From Pachyseris speciosa (lineage: Eukaryota; Cnidaria; Anthozoa; Scleractinia; Pachyseridae), in NCBI GenBank assembly GCA_016490735.1, contig JAEMWC010000013.1, positions 1,813,501 through 1,877,500 on the forward strand: DNA of 64,000 nt. The letters are read 5' to 3'. Position 1 is the stretch's first letter; every line of letters begins with the position of its first letter. The position numbers were made by a program, and so were the translations under genes. Below are positions 40,155 through 53,218 of this stretch, in pieces. The notes under the pieces were generated by a model. The model was not told where the DNA came from. It worked only from the letters and a program-made list of their open reading frames with translations, and made no database searches.

Positions 40155-41850
40155 TTAGGTAAAACACGCTTCATTCTTTCCGCAATAACTTTTGAAGTTA
40201 TCTCCGCATCAACATTCAAAAGGGAAATTGGCCTCCAGATTTTGAGGTCACAGCGGTCTTGGTCTCTTTTGTCGATAAGTATAATGACAGCCTGTCTTTG
40301 TGACGGGTTCATTATTCCTTTTTCAAAACACACATTGAAACATTCAACTAAAGGTTCCCCAGGAGGTTCCAAAAAGTCTAATAAATTTCTATGGGTAATC
40401 CATCATTTCCGGGGACCTTATTTAATGGAAAGGAGTTCAGAACGTTGCTAGATTCTTCAGTGCTTATTAACCCTTCAACATGATTTCTAGGTTCATTTGA
40501 AAGTGTTGGTATTGTTAAGTCCTCTAGGCAGAAATAACGTTCGGTTTCATCAGGGGATTTTCTTCTCGATCTATAAAGATTTTCATAAAAATTTCTTTCA
40601 GCTTCTAATATTTCAAAGGGGTCTGTTGTGATGACACCACTCAGGCGAAGCTATCGATTATTTTTTTTTCTAATATGATTGCGTTTTTCTAAATTAAAGA
40701 AGTATTTACAATTTTTTCCCCGTGCTCATACCACCTAGCTCGTGATCTAATGATTATACCCTAGGCCTCTTTTTCATATAGCTGTTAAATTTTTTCTTTC
40801 AAGACATTTAAAGCTGATAAGTTATCTTGACTAGGATTGTTTTGAAAAGCTAACGAGGCTTCTTGAAATTCTTAGTTTAAGCGCTGCTCCTCCGCTTTCC
40901 TTAAGTTACATTTATTAATCGAATATTGTCTAGAATATTTCTTAATATTGTATTTCATCCAGTCCCGTACAGAGCGCGGATCACTTAGATCTTGCTTCCC
41001 TTCTTGAAGCCAAGAAGGTAAAGGAGAATTTATTTCATCGACGTATTGTTTATCATTAAGAAGGGAACAATTCAATTTCCAATGTCCTGGCCCTTTACCC
41101 GATCATCAATATCTTGTAACTCTATTATTATTAAGGAGTGGTCAGTTTTTATGGCAGAAATCATATCAACATCGCTAACGTTATCAGATAAAGAATTGGA
41201 AATAAGCCAATAGTCAAGTCTAGAAAAAATCAAAGGTTCTGATTGACTCCAAGTGAAGCTGCGTGTCGTGGGATTCCTTACTTGACAAATATCATGTAAA
41301 TCAAGCTCTGACTGTAAATGTTCAATTGCGTTAATTACAGATTGCCTAGGGATCTGGCTTTCACCTCTGTTGTCAATAACTGGGTTCAAAGGGCAGTTAA
41401 AATCTCCCCCCCCCCCCCCCACAATGATGTTATCAATCTCATCCAGACTATTGTTTACTATAGTTTGCAATAGCGACCGACAAAAGCTAACTAGTTCATT
41501 GTCTCGATTCGGAAAGTATATGTTGACTTAAAGGGCAGGTTCTCCGCACAAAAGTACTTTCAGTATAATAAATCTACCGTTTGTGTCAACAAAGGACTGC
41601 GTAACAGTGCAATCAAAATTATTCCTAATTAATATCGCCACTCCTCTAGCATTGTTCGCCCCATGAGAGCAGAGCAATGGAGCTCCCCATTCTCTTTTCC
41701 ACGAGACTCCATTCCCTTGAACGGAATGTGTTTCCTGTAGGAAAACAATATCACGTTTTTGTTTTCTGAGCCCAGTAAATATTGTCCGTCTTTTACGGTA
41801 GTTGCTGATGCCTCTCGTATTTAAGAATAAGTTTACCTTTCATCATTTGT
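40155..41850 (-). pseudogene. L1 ORF2, endonuclease to start of RT
   Basis: From about 41820: IFTGLRKQKRDIVFLQETHS with the catalytic Glu of APE endonucleases, RGVAILIRNNFDCTV, a stop at about 41529, GGDFNCPLNPVIDNRG (GDFN box), FSRLDYWLIS and IKTDHSLIIIEL (catalytic DH). The linker 41075-40400 is in pieces. RT entry is at 40372-40151: RQAVIILIDKRDQD, WRPISLLNVDAEITSKVIAE and RMKRVLPN. A C run (41406-41419) encodes the glycine run before GDFN and may be unstable. Confidence 0.8.
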
Positions 41851-42214
41851 GATGATAAATATCATAGAGGACAAATCTGAATTTAGGAGGAGAAGGATCT
41901 TGATGTATGCGAAATTAACTGGCCATACCAGTGTAATCATTAAAAAATTCAAATAGGTATTATCATAAGATGAAAACTTTGAGGTGAAGAATTTATATGG
42001 TGTCTGCAATATTGCCGTTAAAACTATAGCGTAAATAAAGAAGTTTACTCGAAAAGGGTTATTCGAAAGAAATTCGCGCTCGCGAAGCATTGCACGAGCA
42101 GTTCCGGCACACATGAAATTATCGATGGGCGTCGAAGCTTGCCTTTGATGTGCCACGCATTGCAAAAATTTGTTAAACAGCCATTATCGACACAGAATGT
42201 GTAATATTAAGATT

Positions 42215-42923
42215 CTACTTAACAGGAACTACCCTTCCGTCAACTAAAAGTTTTCCTTTAGTGAAGCGAACCTTCTTTCCTTCTTCATAAGCTTTCTGCA
42301 TAATTGGAAGCGCCTTTTTCCGAATTTCAAAGTCGCTAGATGTAAAATCTTCTACAATTCTTACCCCATTAAGTACCACCTTTTCATCTGCCCTCTTTGC
42401 AGCCTGAAGCAATCTTCTTTCAAAAGGTCTACTGTAAAGTTTGGCAATAATGTGTCTCGGCTTTTCGTCACGTTTTTTTTCCTGTGCGATGAGCATTTTC
42501 GACTTCAGAAATAGCACCTTCGAATCCAAGACGCGTGATGTAATCGAGAATTATGGCCATACAATCTTCGCCTTCTTCTTCAGCAACGCCCAGTACGTGA
42601 ATATTAAACTCTCTAGAATATCGCTCCAAATGTTCCACCTTCTTTTTGAGTTCGTCGTTGCTTTTGCGAAGGTTGTCTACTTCTGCAGTGTTAGTGTTCA
42701 TGAAGTTGAGAGAATCCTTTATGCTGTCAACATCTGCTTCAAGTTCCTGTTGTTTGGACTTTAGATCATCTATTTCGTCTACTTTAGACATGACGCTTTC
42801 AATTTTTAGTAGTCTTTCGTTCGTATTTCGCTGAAAATCCTTTAAGCCGTCACTCAGTTTCTTCATCTGACTTGTGACGTCACCTCTCAATAATTTTAGT
42901 TCTCCTAGTACTGCGTCAGACAT
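42215..42923 (-). pseudogene. L1 ORF1 (coiled coil plus RNA-binding part), one frameshift
   Basis: MSDAVLGELKLLRGDVTSQM starts a long coiled coil (heptads through LNFMNTNTAEVDNLRKSNDE and KKKVEHLERYSREFN). NIHVLGVAEEEGEDCM and RLGFEGAISEVENAHRTGKK follow, the RNA-recognition-like fold of L1 ORF1p. Near 42490 the frame shifts to KPRHIIAKLYSRPFERRLLQ and SDFEIRKKALPIMQKAYEEG plus GKLLVDGRVV, the C-terminal domain. About 236 codons in all, as usual for transposase_22-type ORF1 proteins. Confidence 0.85.
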
Positions 42924-44300
42924 GTTTGATTATCTTTGTTCGGCATATTTTCTCCTTCCAGAGTTGGTGAAGAGGGCTCCAATCTTTTCCCAGACCGCAA
43001 ACGTCTACCTAACATGAAGCATAGTGAAAGAAACCAAACCCTTGTCGATGTTCTAAAGAAAAAAGCTTGTTTAATGCGGAGTTAAGCGAAGCACGTTTTT
43101 ACTCCATAATGTCGGCACCAGACTCCCCCAATCCATGAGACATGAAAACGGCTAAAGGAATGGTGTCTGTATTCCACCGATACAGCCTTCGCCCAGGATT
43201 TGGTGTCGCTGGAAATGCGAAGGAGAGCAAGTTAAGGTAAAGTGAAATCTTCGCCAGTCATCCGACAAAATGTAAACAAACAATTATGCATAGGTAAAAA
43301 CTCATAAGTGGAGTTATATTTGTCGTTATAAAATCAATTGGGTCTCTCCTCTCTTTCCGAACAGCCGTTTATGGAAAGGCCAAAGCCTGACAAGATTCCC
43401 GCCAAGCGGGAGACTTTTGCAAATTATTCCACGTTTCAAAAGTATTTTCCTGACGTTAAATGCAATGTTCGAACATTATCTTACTGCAGTTTGAAGCTTA
43501 AGACATGTTCTATTTGAAAATATGAATGAATCTTTTTAAACATGACATGAAAACTCGACAAACCCTTACGCGGTTACATCTGAACTCTTCACAGTCGAGC
43601 GGACGAACTCTAATATGACAAAGAGTGTGGTTGCGTAAAACTTCATAACTCGCGTTATATTTCTGCTTTTATAGTGTAGCATTTGAACTGCCGAACGGCC
43701 GTTCATGAAAGCGCTAAATGAAGATCACAATTTGTTTCGCGTTAGTTAATAAAGAACGTGACGAGATTTTCACCAAGTGGTGCGTTTGAAAATTATGAGC
43801 GTTTTGAAATTTTCTTAGCGGCGTTTAATTCCATGTTCCAACATAATTTTTACATAGTTTTAAAGCTAAAGACATGTTATATTTGAAACTGTGACTGAAT
43901 TTTTCTACAGATGAAATGTAAAAGCCACAAACACTTACGTGTTTAACATATGAAGTCTTCACATAGTTAACCGCAAGTGCTGCGAGATGACACAGTTTTT
44001 ATGCTGTGTAAAAAGCTAAAACTTATTATTATTTTGTCGTTGAAGAATGATTTCGGTGACTTTGCAAAGCTTAACAAATGTAGTTTCTGTATTTCCGATG
44101 GACCGTTAAAGCATTCAGAATTAATCGCGTTTCTCACCGCAAAAACATGAGTGAAGTAAATTGACAAGGTTGTTATAACGAGAGCAAAGGATGTAAACAA
44201 CCGATCAATCAACGCCATCTTGGCGCCTCAATATGTAACAGTTCTATTGTTTTTATGACAGATACCAGACGACGTTCGCGCGTGCGCATTATCGGGACAG
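42924..44300 (-). repeat. L1 5' UTR built of tandem, diverged 340-base units
   Basis: Two units are clear: about 43288-43635 and 43640-43985. Both have, in order, an AAAACTYATAA string, GAACRGCCGTTYATG, AAAATTAT or AAATTATT, AATGC/TCCATGTT-CRAACAT, AAGACATGTTMTATTTGAAA and a CTTCACA end. A third partial unit appears at about 44010-44220 and traces lie before 43290. They sit upstream of ORF1 on the coding strand, where L1 promoters are found. No frames of note. Confidence 0.6.
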
Positions 44301-44304
44301 TGTT

Positions 44305-45440
44305 CCTTTAATAAGATAAGGGCAATCGTTTCTTACATCGAAAAACAGTCAGCCAAGTGGAGTAAAAGACTCGTTCGCTCGCAAGCACGACAACAAAACA
44401 AACAAACAATTCAACTAGTTCTTGCGTAAAGACGAGTAGAGATGGTGGTTGTTTATGTGTAGTCGAAAGAAAAATACAAGTTTCATTCCTGAACAAAAGT
44501 AACAACAATTAAACCAAATGTTAAGCTTCAATTTATTTCATGTACCTGTGTTGTAGAGGTTCTCGAAAATACGTATCCGCTTTAGTCAAAACACGAATCA
44601 CCAAAAATAGCAAGCTGTTTATCCAAAGAAAGAACTCCCTCCACTAGGTTTGAGCTACTCGTTCCTCCCATTAATGCCGGTGAACTGTTAACTGACCTTT
44701 CTTGGTGAGCTGCAAGATGCTGCGGTAAAGTGAAACCTTAAAGCGTTGAATCGTTTTGTTTTTCAACCACACAATCCGAGCACCATTCAAGTGGATCCAA
44801 GTGTTAAGCTTTTCCTGAGAAAAAAATTGTTTCCTCTCCCTTTTTATCACTTGAAAATTCACCTTCTGGAGTATCTTTAAACTAGTTCCTGATTTTTTTT
44901 GCCTTTTACGCGAAGAACTTGGAAACAAGATAAAGTTGTTTTGGTCAAAATGAAGAAAACAACTGAATGTGATATTTCGAGCCGCAGAAAGCGCGCGAAA
45001 AATTAAGCCTCGTTTTGGTTTGGGTGTCCCACACCTGGCTTGAGCCTGCGATCCAATCGAAAGCCAGTACCACGTCAGCGGTAAACTTCAAAAAACAGCT
45101 GAAAACGATGAGCTTTAAACTTGAGCCCGCGATATGGTCACGTGATGTTGGTCAGTGGATGCCTTGTTTGGACAGGTGTCAATTGACCATAACATTGATG
45201 TCCGAGGATGTCCAACATGAAAACAAGGTGGTCAACTGGAGTATAGCCGTCATGTTGAATTATTGTTATTATTATTAGGATACAATTAATGGGACATTTC
45301 ACATCCCATACATGGAAGGGCGGACGTACGCGCGGACGGTCGTACAGTGACCAAACCAAATTTTCTCGAGCAGATGGGTTGCCATATTTCCTTAACCATT
45401 GTGCTCGGCTTGGCAGCCCTTCGGGCCGCCGGAGCTACGC
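44305..45440 (+). repeat. Family R copy C, right part
   Basis: Resumes with ATAAGATAAGGGCAATCG, CATCGAAAAACAGTCAGCCA, CACACCTGGCTTGAGCCTGC and GATATGGTCACGTGATG, matching copies A and B. It ends GGCAGCCCTTCGGGCCGCCGG then AGCTACGCTA. Between about 45290 and 45400 the (TCG)n run is replaced by other sequence (GGGCGGACGTACGCGCGGAC). The left part is probably 24022-24440, separated by the L1. Confidence 0.65.
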
Positions 45441-45445
45441 TATCA

Positions 45446-45501
45446 TTCTGGTTGTCGTTATCGTTATTACTATCGTTATCGTCGTCGTCTTCGTTGCCGT
45501 T

Positions 45502-45533
<32 letters not shown>

Positions 45534-45534
45534 T

Positions 45535-45615
<81 letters not shown>

Positions 45616-45963
45616 ATCGTGGTCGTGGTCGTGGTCATTATCATTATCGTCTTTGTTGTTGTCGTTATCGTTATCGTTGTCGTCATCATTATCGTTATTA
45701 TTACCGTTATCGTTATCATTGTCGTTATCGTCGCAGTTGTCATTATCGTTATAGTTGTCGTTGTCGTTATAGTCATCGCTATCGGTGTCACTGTCGTTAT
45801 CGTTGTCGTTGTCGCTATCATTATCGTTATTATTATCGTTATCATTATGATTGTCGTTATCGTTACCGTTATCGTTATCGTTATAGTTGTCGTTATAGTT
45901 ATCGCTGTTGTTGTCGTTGTCGTTATCGTTATTGTTGTTGTTCCTGTTGTTATTGTTATTCAT
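45446..45963. repeat. 518-base trinucleotide tract, GTCGTG core then GTTATC types
   Basis: Almost every triplet is of the type RTN (GTC, GTG, GTT, ATC, ATT). The centre (45505-45620) is nearly pure GTCGTG and the flanks are mixed GTTATCGTT. Frames are open in several registers on both strands (Val/Ile, Arg/Tyr, Asp/Asn/His), which is a by-product of the repeat and not evidence of a gene. Confidence 0.95.
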
Positions 45964-46163
45964 CTACCGTACTTATACCGTACTTACGTTTACAGTGTGC
46001 AGCCCTTTGACTGGAAAGAAAATTCCTTTATCTTTACTCTGTTCCTTACGTTGATGTTTTCAAAGACGAAGGTAGTGGCATTCCAAGAATAAAGTCGAAA
46101 GTTCCCAGTAAAAACATTTGCCGATCGGTCTTTTGACTGACTACAGTGATAAAGTTCTGTCGT

Positions 46164-46211
<48 letters not shown>

Positions 46212-46629
46212 CTCGTTTATTTACTCATTTGGAAACAATATTTACAAAAATACATTCTGCTAAAAAACAAACTCAAGTAAGAGCAATAATTTTACATTAA
46301 ATAGGTGTTTCTTACTTTCTTATCAACAATTTAAGTGAAAGACTTCACGCCAATCCACCACGGTCTGACTTCTCTATCTACAATTAATTCGAATTAAAAT
46401 CATTTCAATTCATAATAATAATGCAATTAATAATAATAATAATAATAATAATAAACAATTATTGGACGTGATTTGGCAGTGGCGAGCAGATCAATTATTT
46501 GCCGAAGCAGTTGGACGGTACTGCGCACGAGCAGACCATTATTTCTTGGTAATTATTTGTAGGTCACTTGGTAGGCTCTGGGCCAACGAAAAGGAACGGG
46601 GAAAGTATCGAATGATAATAATAATAATA

Positions 46630-46682
<53 letters not shown>

Positions 46683-46688
46683 TTGTTG

Positions 46689-46738
<50 letters not shown>

Positions 46739-46980
46739 TGGTCAGTTCTCTGTATAAAATTAAATAAAACGTTTTTCAGCAAATAGCTCCTTCACTAATT
46801 TCAATATCCAGATCAATGTTAAGAATGTCACATGCAGCTCTTCTAGATCTCACCACTCTTGTGCCCCTCAAGGATAGTAATGTAGATCTCAACAATGAAA
46901 ACGATGTTTTGGCCCAGATTCGTGAGATCGTTAATAACAATAATAATATTATCATTTACCAAAGCGAGTAAATATAAGAG
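45964..46980. other. AT-rich stretch with AAT/TTA microsatellites
   Basis: (AAT)n at 46165-46210 and 46428-46453, and a 46614-46738 block of ATA then TTA repeats. No supported gene. Confidence 0.7.
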
Positions 46981-47016
46981 AAGTTAAAGATATTGTGCAT
47001 CAAATGGGAACTCGGA

Positions 47017-47047
<31 letters not shown>

Positions 47048-47097
47048 CACGACCCTCCGTGATCTAGTATCCGTGATCTAGATCACGGAGGGTCGTG

Positions 47098-47128
<31 letters not shown>

Positions 47129-47165
47129 TTCCGAGTTCCCATTTGATGCACAATATCTTTAACTT
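46981..47165. repeat. Long palindrome carrying a tRNA-like 3' half
   Basis: Arms 46981-47067 and 47078-47165 are near-perfect inverted copies around about 10 bases. Each arm contains GGTCGTGGGTTCAAATCCCA then TCTGGGGCTCGGA (right arm sense), with GGTTCAAATCC matching the pol III B box and a T-arm stem GTGGG/CCCAT. No D-arm or anticodon arm is seen, so it is not a tRNA gene; it looks derived from the 3' half of one. Confidence 0.8.
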
Positions 47166-47194
47166 CTAATATTATCATTATTATAATTAATGTT

Positions 47195-47256
47195 ATTATC
47201 AATTATTATTATTATTATTATTATTATTGTTATTATTATTATTATTTTGATGAAGG

Positions 47257-47288
<32 letters not shown>

Positions 47289-47300
47289 GTGATGATAAAT
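47195..47300. repeat. (ATT)n and (ATG)n microsatellites
   Basis: TTA/ATT run at 47198-47247 followed by GATGATGATG at 47255-47296. Located 290 bases before the TPR-CHAT exon. Confidence 0.9.
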
Positions 47301-47585
47301 ATCTTCTTAAAAACGCATTATACTTCCCATGTAAGTCTCAATACTTTTTACAATCGTTTACATAAAACCCTTACTAAAAACCGTCATCTGAAAACGCTCG
47401 CTTTGAAAAGAAAAGTTTTTATTCTTGATTTAAAACATTTAACAGTGGAACACTGCTTACTGATATTTGGCAAGTCGTTTCAAAGCCTTGGAGGGATAAT
47501 CGAGAAAGATGCGTTGCCGTAAGAAGGCCGTTTTATGTAGTGTTTGGAATGATAATTGTGCTTACGCCTAAATACAATTTTACAG

Positions 47586-49933
47586 GACATAAAGATACCG
47601 TGGAAAGCACTTCAAAGCACATAAAGTACTTCAACAAATGTCTCGTCATTTCCAGAAGAGAGGGTAACAAGAAGAGAGAAGGATGGGCCTGCGAGAACAT
47701 TGGCAACGCCTACCAAAGGCTAGGCAGCTTTCAACAAGCAATAGAGTACCACTACACGTTTCTTTTAATTGCCAAAGAGTTAGGCGATAGAGGGGCGGAA
47801 GGACGAGCTTATGGCGGTCTTGGTAATGCTCACTATGGCCTTGGAAACTTTTCAAAAGCCGAAGAGTACCATGGATGGGATCGGGATATCGCAATCGAAA
47901 TCAAAAACAGTGTACAAGAGGGATGGGCTTATAGCAATCTTGGAAGGGCGTGTCTCGGCCTAAGAAAATTTAGAAAGGCAATGAAGTACCATGGGAAGGA
48001 AGTGTCTTGTGCCACAGAGGATGGCAACAGGATCAAAGTAGGACTGTCTAATTGGACCCGCAACCTCTCTTATGGTGTTTTGCAAAGGTTTCATGGGCTT
48101 TCAGATTACCGCACCAGTATAAGGTCCATAGAATACCACGAGCGACGTCTGGCTATAGCCAAAGATGTTGAGATAAAAGCCAGAATGGGTCGCGCCTATG
48201 GAAATCGTGGCAACGTGTATCAATGTCTCGGTGACTTCAAAGAAGCTGTAGATGACCTCGAAAAGGCCCTGGAAATTGCCAAGGAAGTGGTTGACAGTGT
48301 CGGAGAAGGACGTGTCTACAGCGTTCTTGGTCTCCTTTATCACAATGAAAGAATCTTCGAAAAGGCCATCGAGTACCACACTAATGACTTGTCAATTGCT
48401 AGGGCAATGGGCGACAAGGTGCAAGAAGGACGGGCCTACTACAACATTGGGAACGCTTATTTTGGACTTGAAAACTTCCAAGCAGCTCTAAAATGTTATC
48501 AATCCAGTGTAAAACTATTCAACATTGTGAGGTCGAGTCTTCGTACCAACGAAACGTGGAAAATGAGTTTCCGCGAACTCTGTCATGGTGCTTACTTGGC
48601 ATTGTGGACGACGTTTATCAAACTGGGCCAAATGGACGAGGCTTTGTATGCTGCTGAGCGAGGACGAGCGCAAGCCTTGGTCGACGACTTAAAAACGCAG
48701 TATGGACTTGCAGAGCTTTCATCAATGTCACTTGAACCCAGAAAAATAATTTCTGGTCTCTTAAACAAGCTGTCTACGAAAATAGTTTTTTTGTCAGTTG
48801 AGACTAACAAAGTCATTTTTTGGGTTATCAGCAAGGGAAACAAGATCGAGTTCAGGAAGAAAACGGTCGAAGCTATATGTGCAGAGGAAGATGCCATCGA
48901 AGTTTGGTTGGAAGCCACTTTAAATAAGTGTGGAGCTAGAAATCGTGTAAGATGCGAGAATCGTACGATCGATGAGCCAAGTGATGATGACGAAGACAAT
49001 TATAGGGAAGACAAAAAGTCGTCACAAAGTGTCGTCGACTCTTTGCAGCCGTTCTATGAAGTGATCATTGATCCTATTGCAGATCTGTGTGAGGGCCAAA
49101 ACGAGCTGATCATTGTCCCAGATGGCCTTTTGTGCTTGATTCCATTCTCTGCATTGAGCGAATCTATCCGAATCCACACAGTACCGTCGCTGACCAGTTT
49201 GAAACTGATCATTGATTCCCCTGACAACCACCACAGTATGAGTGGGGCGTTGCTTGTTGGAGATCCGTGTCTCGACGAGGTAAAAAACGAAAAATTAAAT
49301 CCACTGCCGTACGCCAGAGAGGAAGTTGAAATGATAGGAGAAATTTTAAACATCCGGCCACTTACAGGAGCAGAAGCAAACAAACGGGAGGTACTGGAAC
49401 AAATGAAATCAAAGGCCTTGATTCACATTGCAGCGCATGGCCGAAGTCAAACTGGAGAAATCGTTCTGACTCCAAATCCCGGATGGAAGGAAAACAAAGA
49501 TCAAACATCATCACGGTCAAAATCCGGAGCAAAGATGAGAGGCCCCAAGGAAGAAGACTACTTGTTAAAAATGTCTGATGTGCTGGCTGTTCAGCTGCGA
49601 GCAAAGCTTGTGGTGTTGAGTTGCTGTCACAGTGGTCGAGGTCAAGTCAAATCGGAGGGCTTGGTTGGAATTGCTCGAGCGTTTTTGGCAGCTGGTGCTC
49701 GTTCTGTTTTGGTGTCATTGTGGGCCATCTCCGACAAGGTGACCAAGGTGTTCATGAAGATTTTCTATCAACACCTCTTCGACGGGGAAAGAGCCAGTGT
49801 GGCTCTTCAAAAGGCTATGAAGTCCCTTCGAGATTCAGAGGAATTCTCTGCCGTGGAGCACTGGGCTCCATTTGTTCTGATTGGTGATGACGTCATTCTA
49901 AGCTTTGGGAACAAGATGCAAAACCAGCTGTAA
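47586..49933 (+). CDS. TPR-CHAT protein (caspase-family protease domain), one large exon
   Basis: A fully open frame of about 780 codons. A splice-acceptor-like TACAATTTTACAG precedes 47586; the Met at 47540 would read through it, so an upstream exon is likely. Counting from that Met, residues 48-330 hold about seven tetratricopeptide repeats ([68 protein letters not shown]), which bind partner proteins. An acidic linker is at 478-491. The CHAT domain covers about 505-785: [10 protein letters not shown] gives catalytic His 633, and [11 protein letters not shown] gives the active Cys at 695/696. CHAT is a caspase/separase-like cysteine protease. The stop TAA overlaps GTAAGT, a perfect splice donor, so the last codons may continue elsewhere. 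I recall TTC28-like TPR-CHAT genes as multicopy in corals. The only long undamaged gene here. Confidence 0.85.
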
Positions 49934-52501
<2,568 letters not shown>

Positions 52502-52783
52502 TCTGAAAACACGCCTATCCGCTCTTGTTCTGACAGTTTTTTTAGTTGACGATAAACCAAAAATGAAATGTTTTGCAATTTTTTTCTTTGGTTAAAATTA
52601 CGAAGGAAGACATTGCCCGCTATGTTTGTCATCGAATCGTAGATTCTCCACACCTCGCGATTCACACGTCATTTTGTTTAACCAATTACAGAAAGTGAAT
52701 CGACCTTCTGAAACGAAGCGACGGTTTGCTTGCGACAGCGCTGTAGCTGTGGTGAAAGTTGCATTTGCGGACAAGTTTAACAA

Positions 52784-53218
52784 AGTAATGGGAAATTTCT
52801 AGTCCCTAGCTTAACTACATTCAAAACGGTGAAATGATTTTGAAATTTGGTTCATCCTGTCTCATAAAACCTTAGACCAAGTCAGTGGATTAACGAGCAC
52901 ATGAACGCTGTGCGATACCTCGTTCGACTCTCTCGTTCTGCCACTTCGACTAGGTCACCTGAAGATGTGTTAGACTGTGAAAAGATTTGTGTGGTGAAAG
53001 AGCTGTGCTGAAAATCTGAAAAGGTCGCCAAAATGGGAGATTTGCCGTCAAATTCAACTAAGTAATGGAAAATTTCTAGTCCGAAGCATAAAACTTTAGA
53101 TCAAGTCAGTGGATTAACGACGTCCACGTCAACGCTGTGCGATACCTCGTTCGACTCCACTCTCCTTCCGCCACTTCGACTAGGTCACCTGAAGATGTGT
53201 TAGACTGTGAAAATATTT
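52784..53218. repeat. Direct repeat, two units of about 160-210 bases
   Basis: AAGTAATGGRAAATTTCTAG then AAGTCAGTGGATTAACGA, GCTGTGCGATACCTCGTTCG and ACCTGAAGATGTGTTAGACT occur at 52784-52993 and again at 53058-53218. Identity is high in the last 110 bases. The middle differs by insertions. No coding function recognised. Confidence 0.8.

Larger units (their letters stand above)
24440..44300 (-). mobile_element. L1-like non-LTR retrotransposon, split by another LINE
   Basis: Minus-strand element. The repetitive 5' UTR is at 44300-42924, ORF1 at 42923-42215, endonuclease and first half of RT at 41850-39300, and the second half of RT plus the C-terminal zinc region at 26246-24530. The two halves meet inside the RT motif GVRQG/EPLSPYLF. 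Between them is a 13 kb plus-strand LINE. An APE endonuclease plus an L1-type ORF1 with coiled coil and RNA-binding part place it in the L1/Tx1 group. Both ORFs have frameshifts. Outer limits are approximate. Confidence 0.8.

Noticed and set aside
33100..45430. CRISPR-like array from recurring segments
   Set aside because: The repeats are dispersed copies of an approximately 2 kb element, not short regular repeats with spacers.
45286..46092. Long frames on both strands (Asp/Asn/His or Val/Ile rich)
   Set aside because: They are open only because the trinucleotide tract has no stop codon in several registers.
46462..46782. Ile/Asn-rich frames
   Set aside because: Generated by AAT/TTA microsatellites.
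46981..47165. tRNA gene
   Set aside because: Only the T-arm and B box are present. No D-arm, anticodon arm or cloverleaf.
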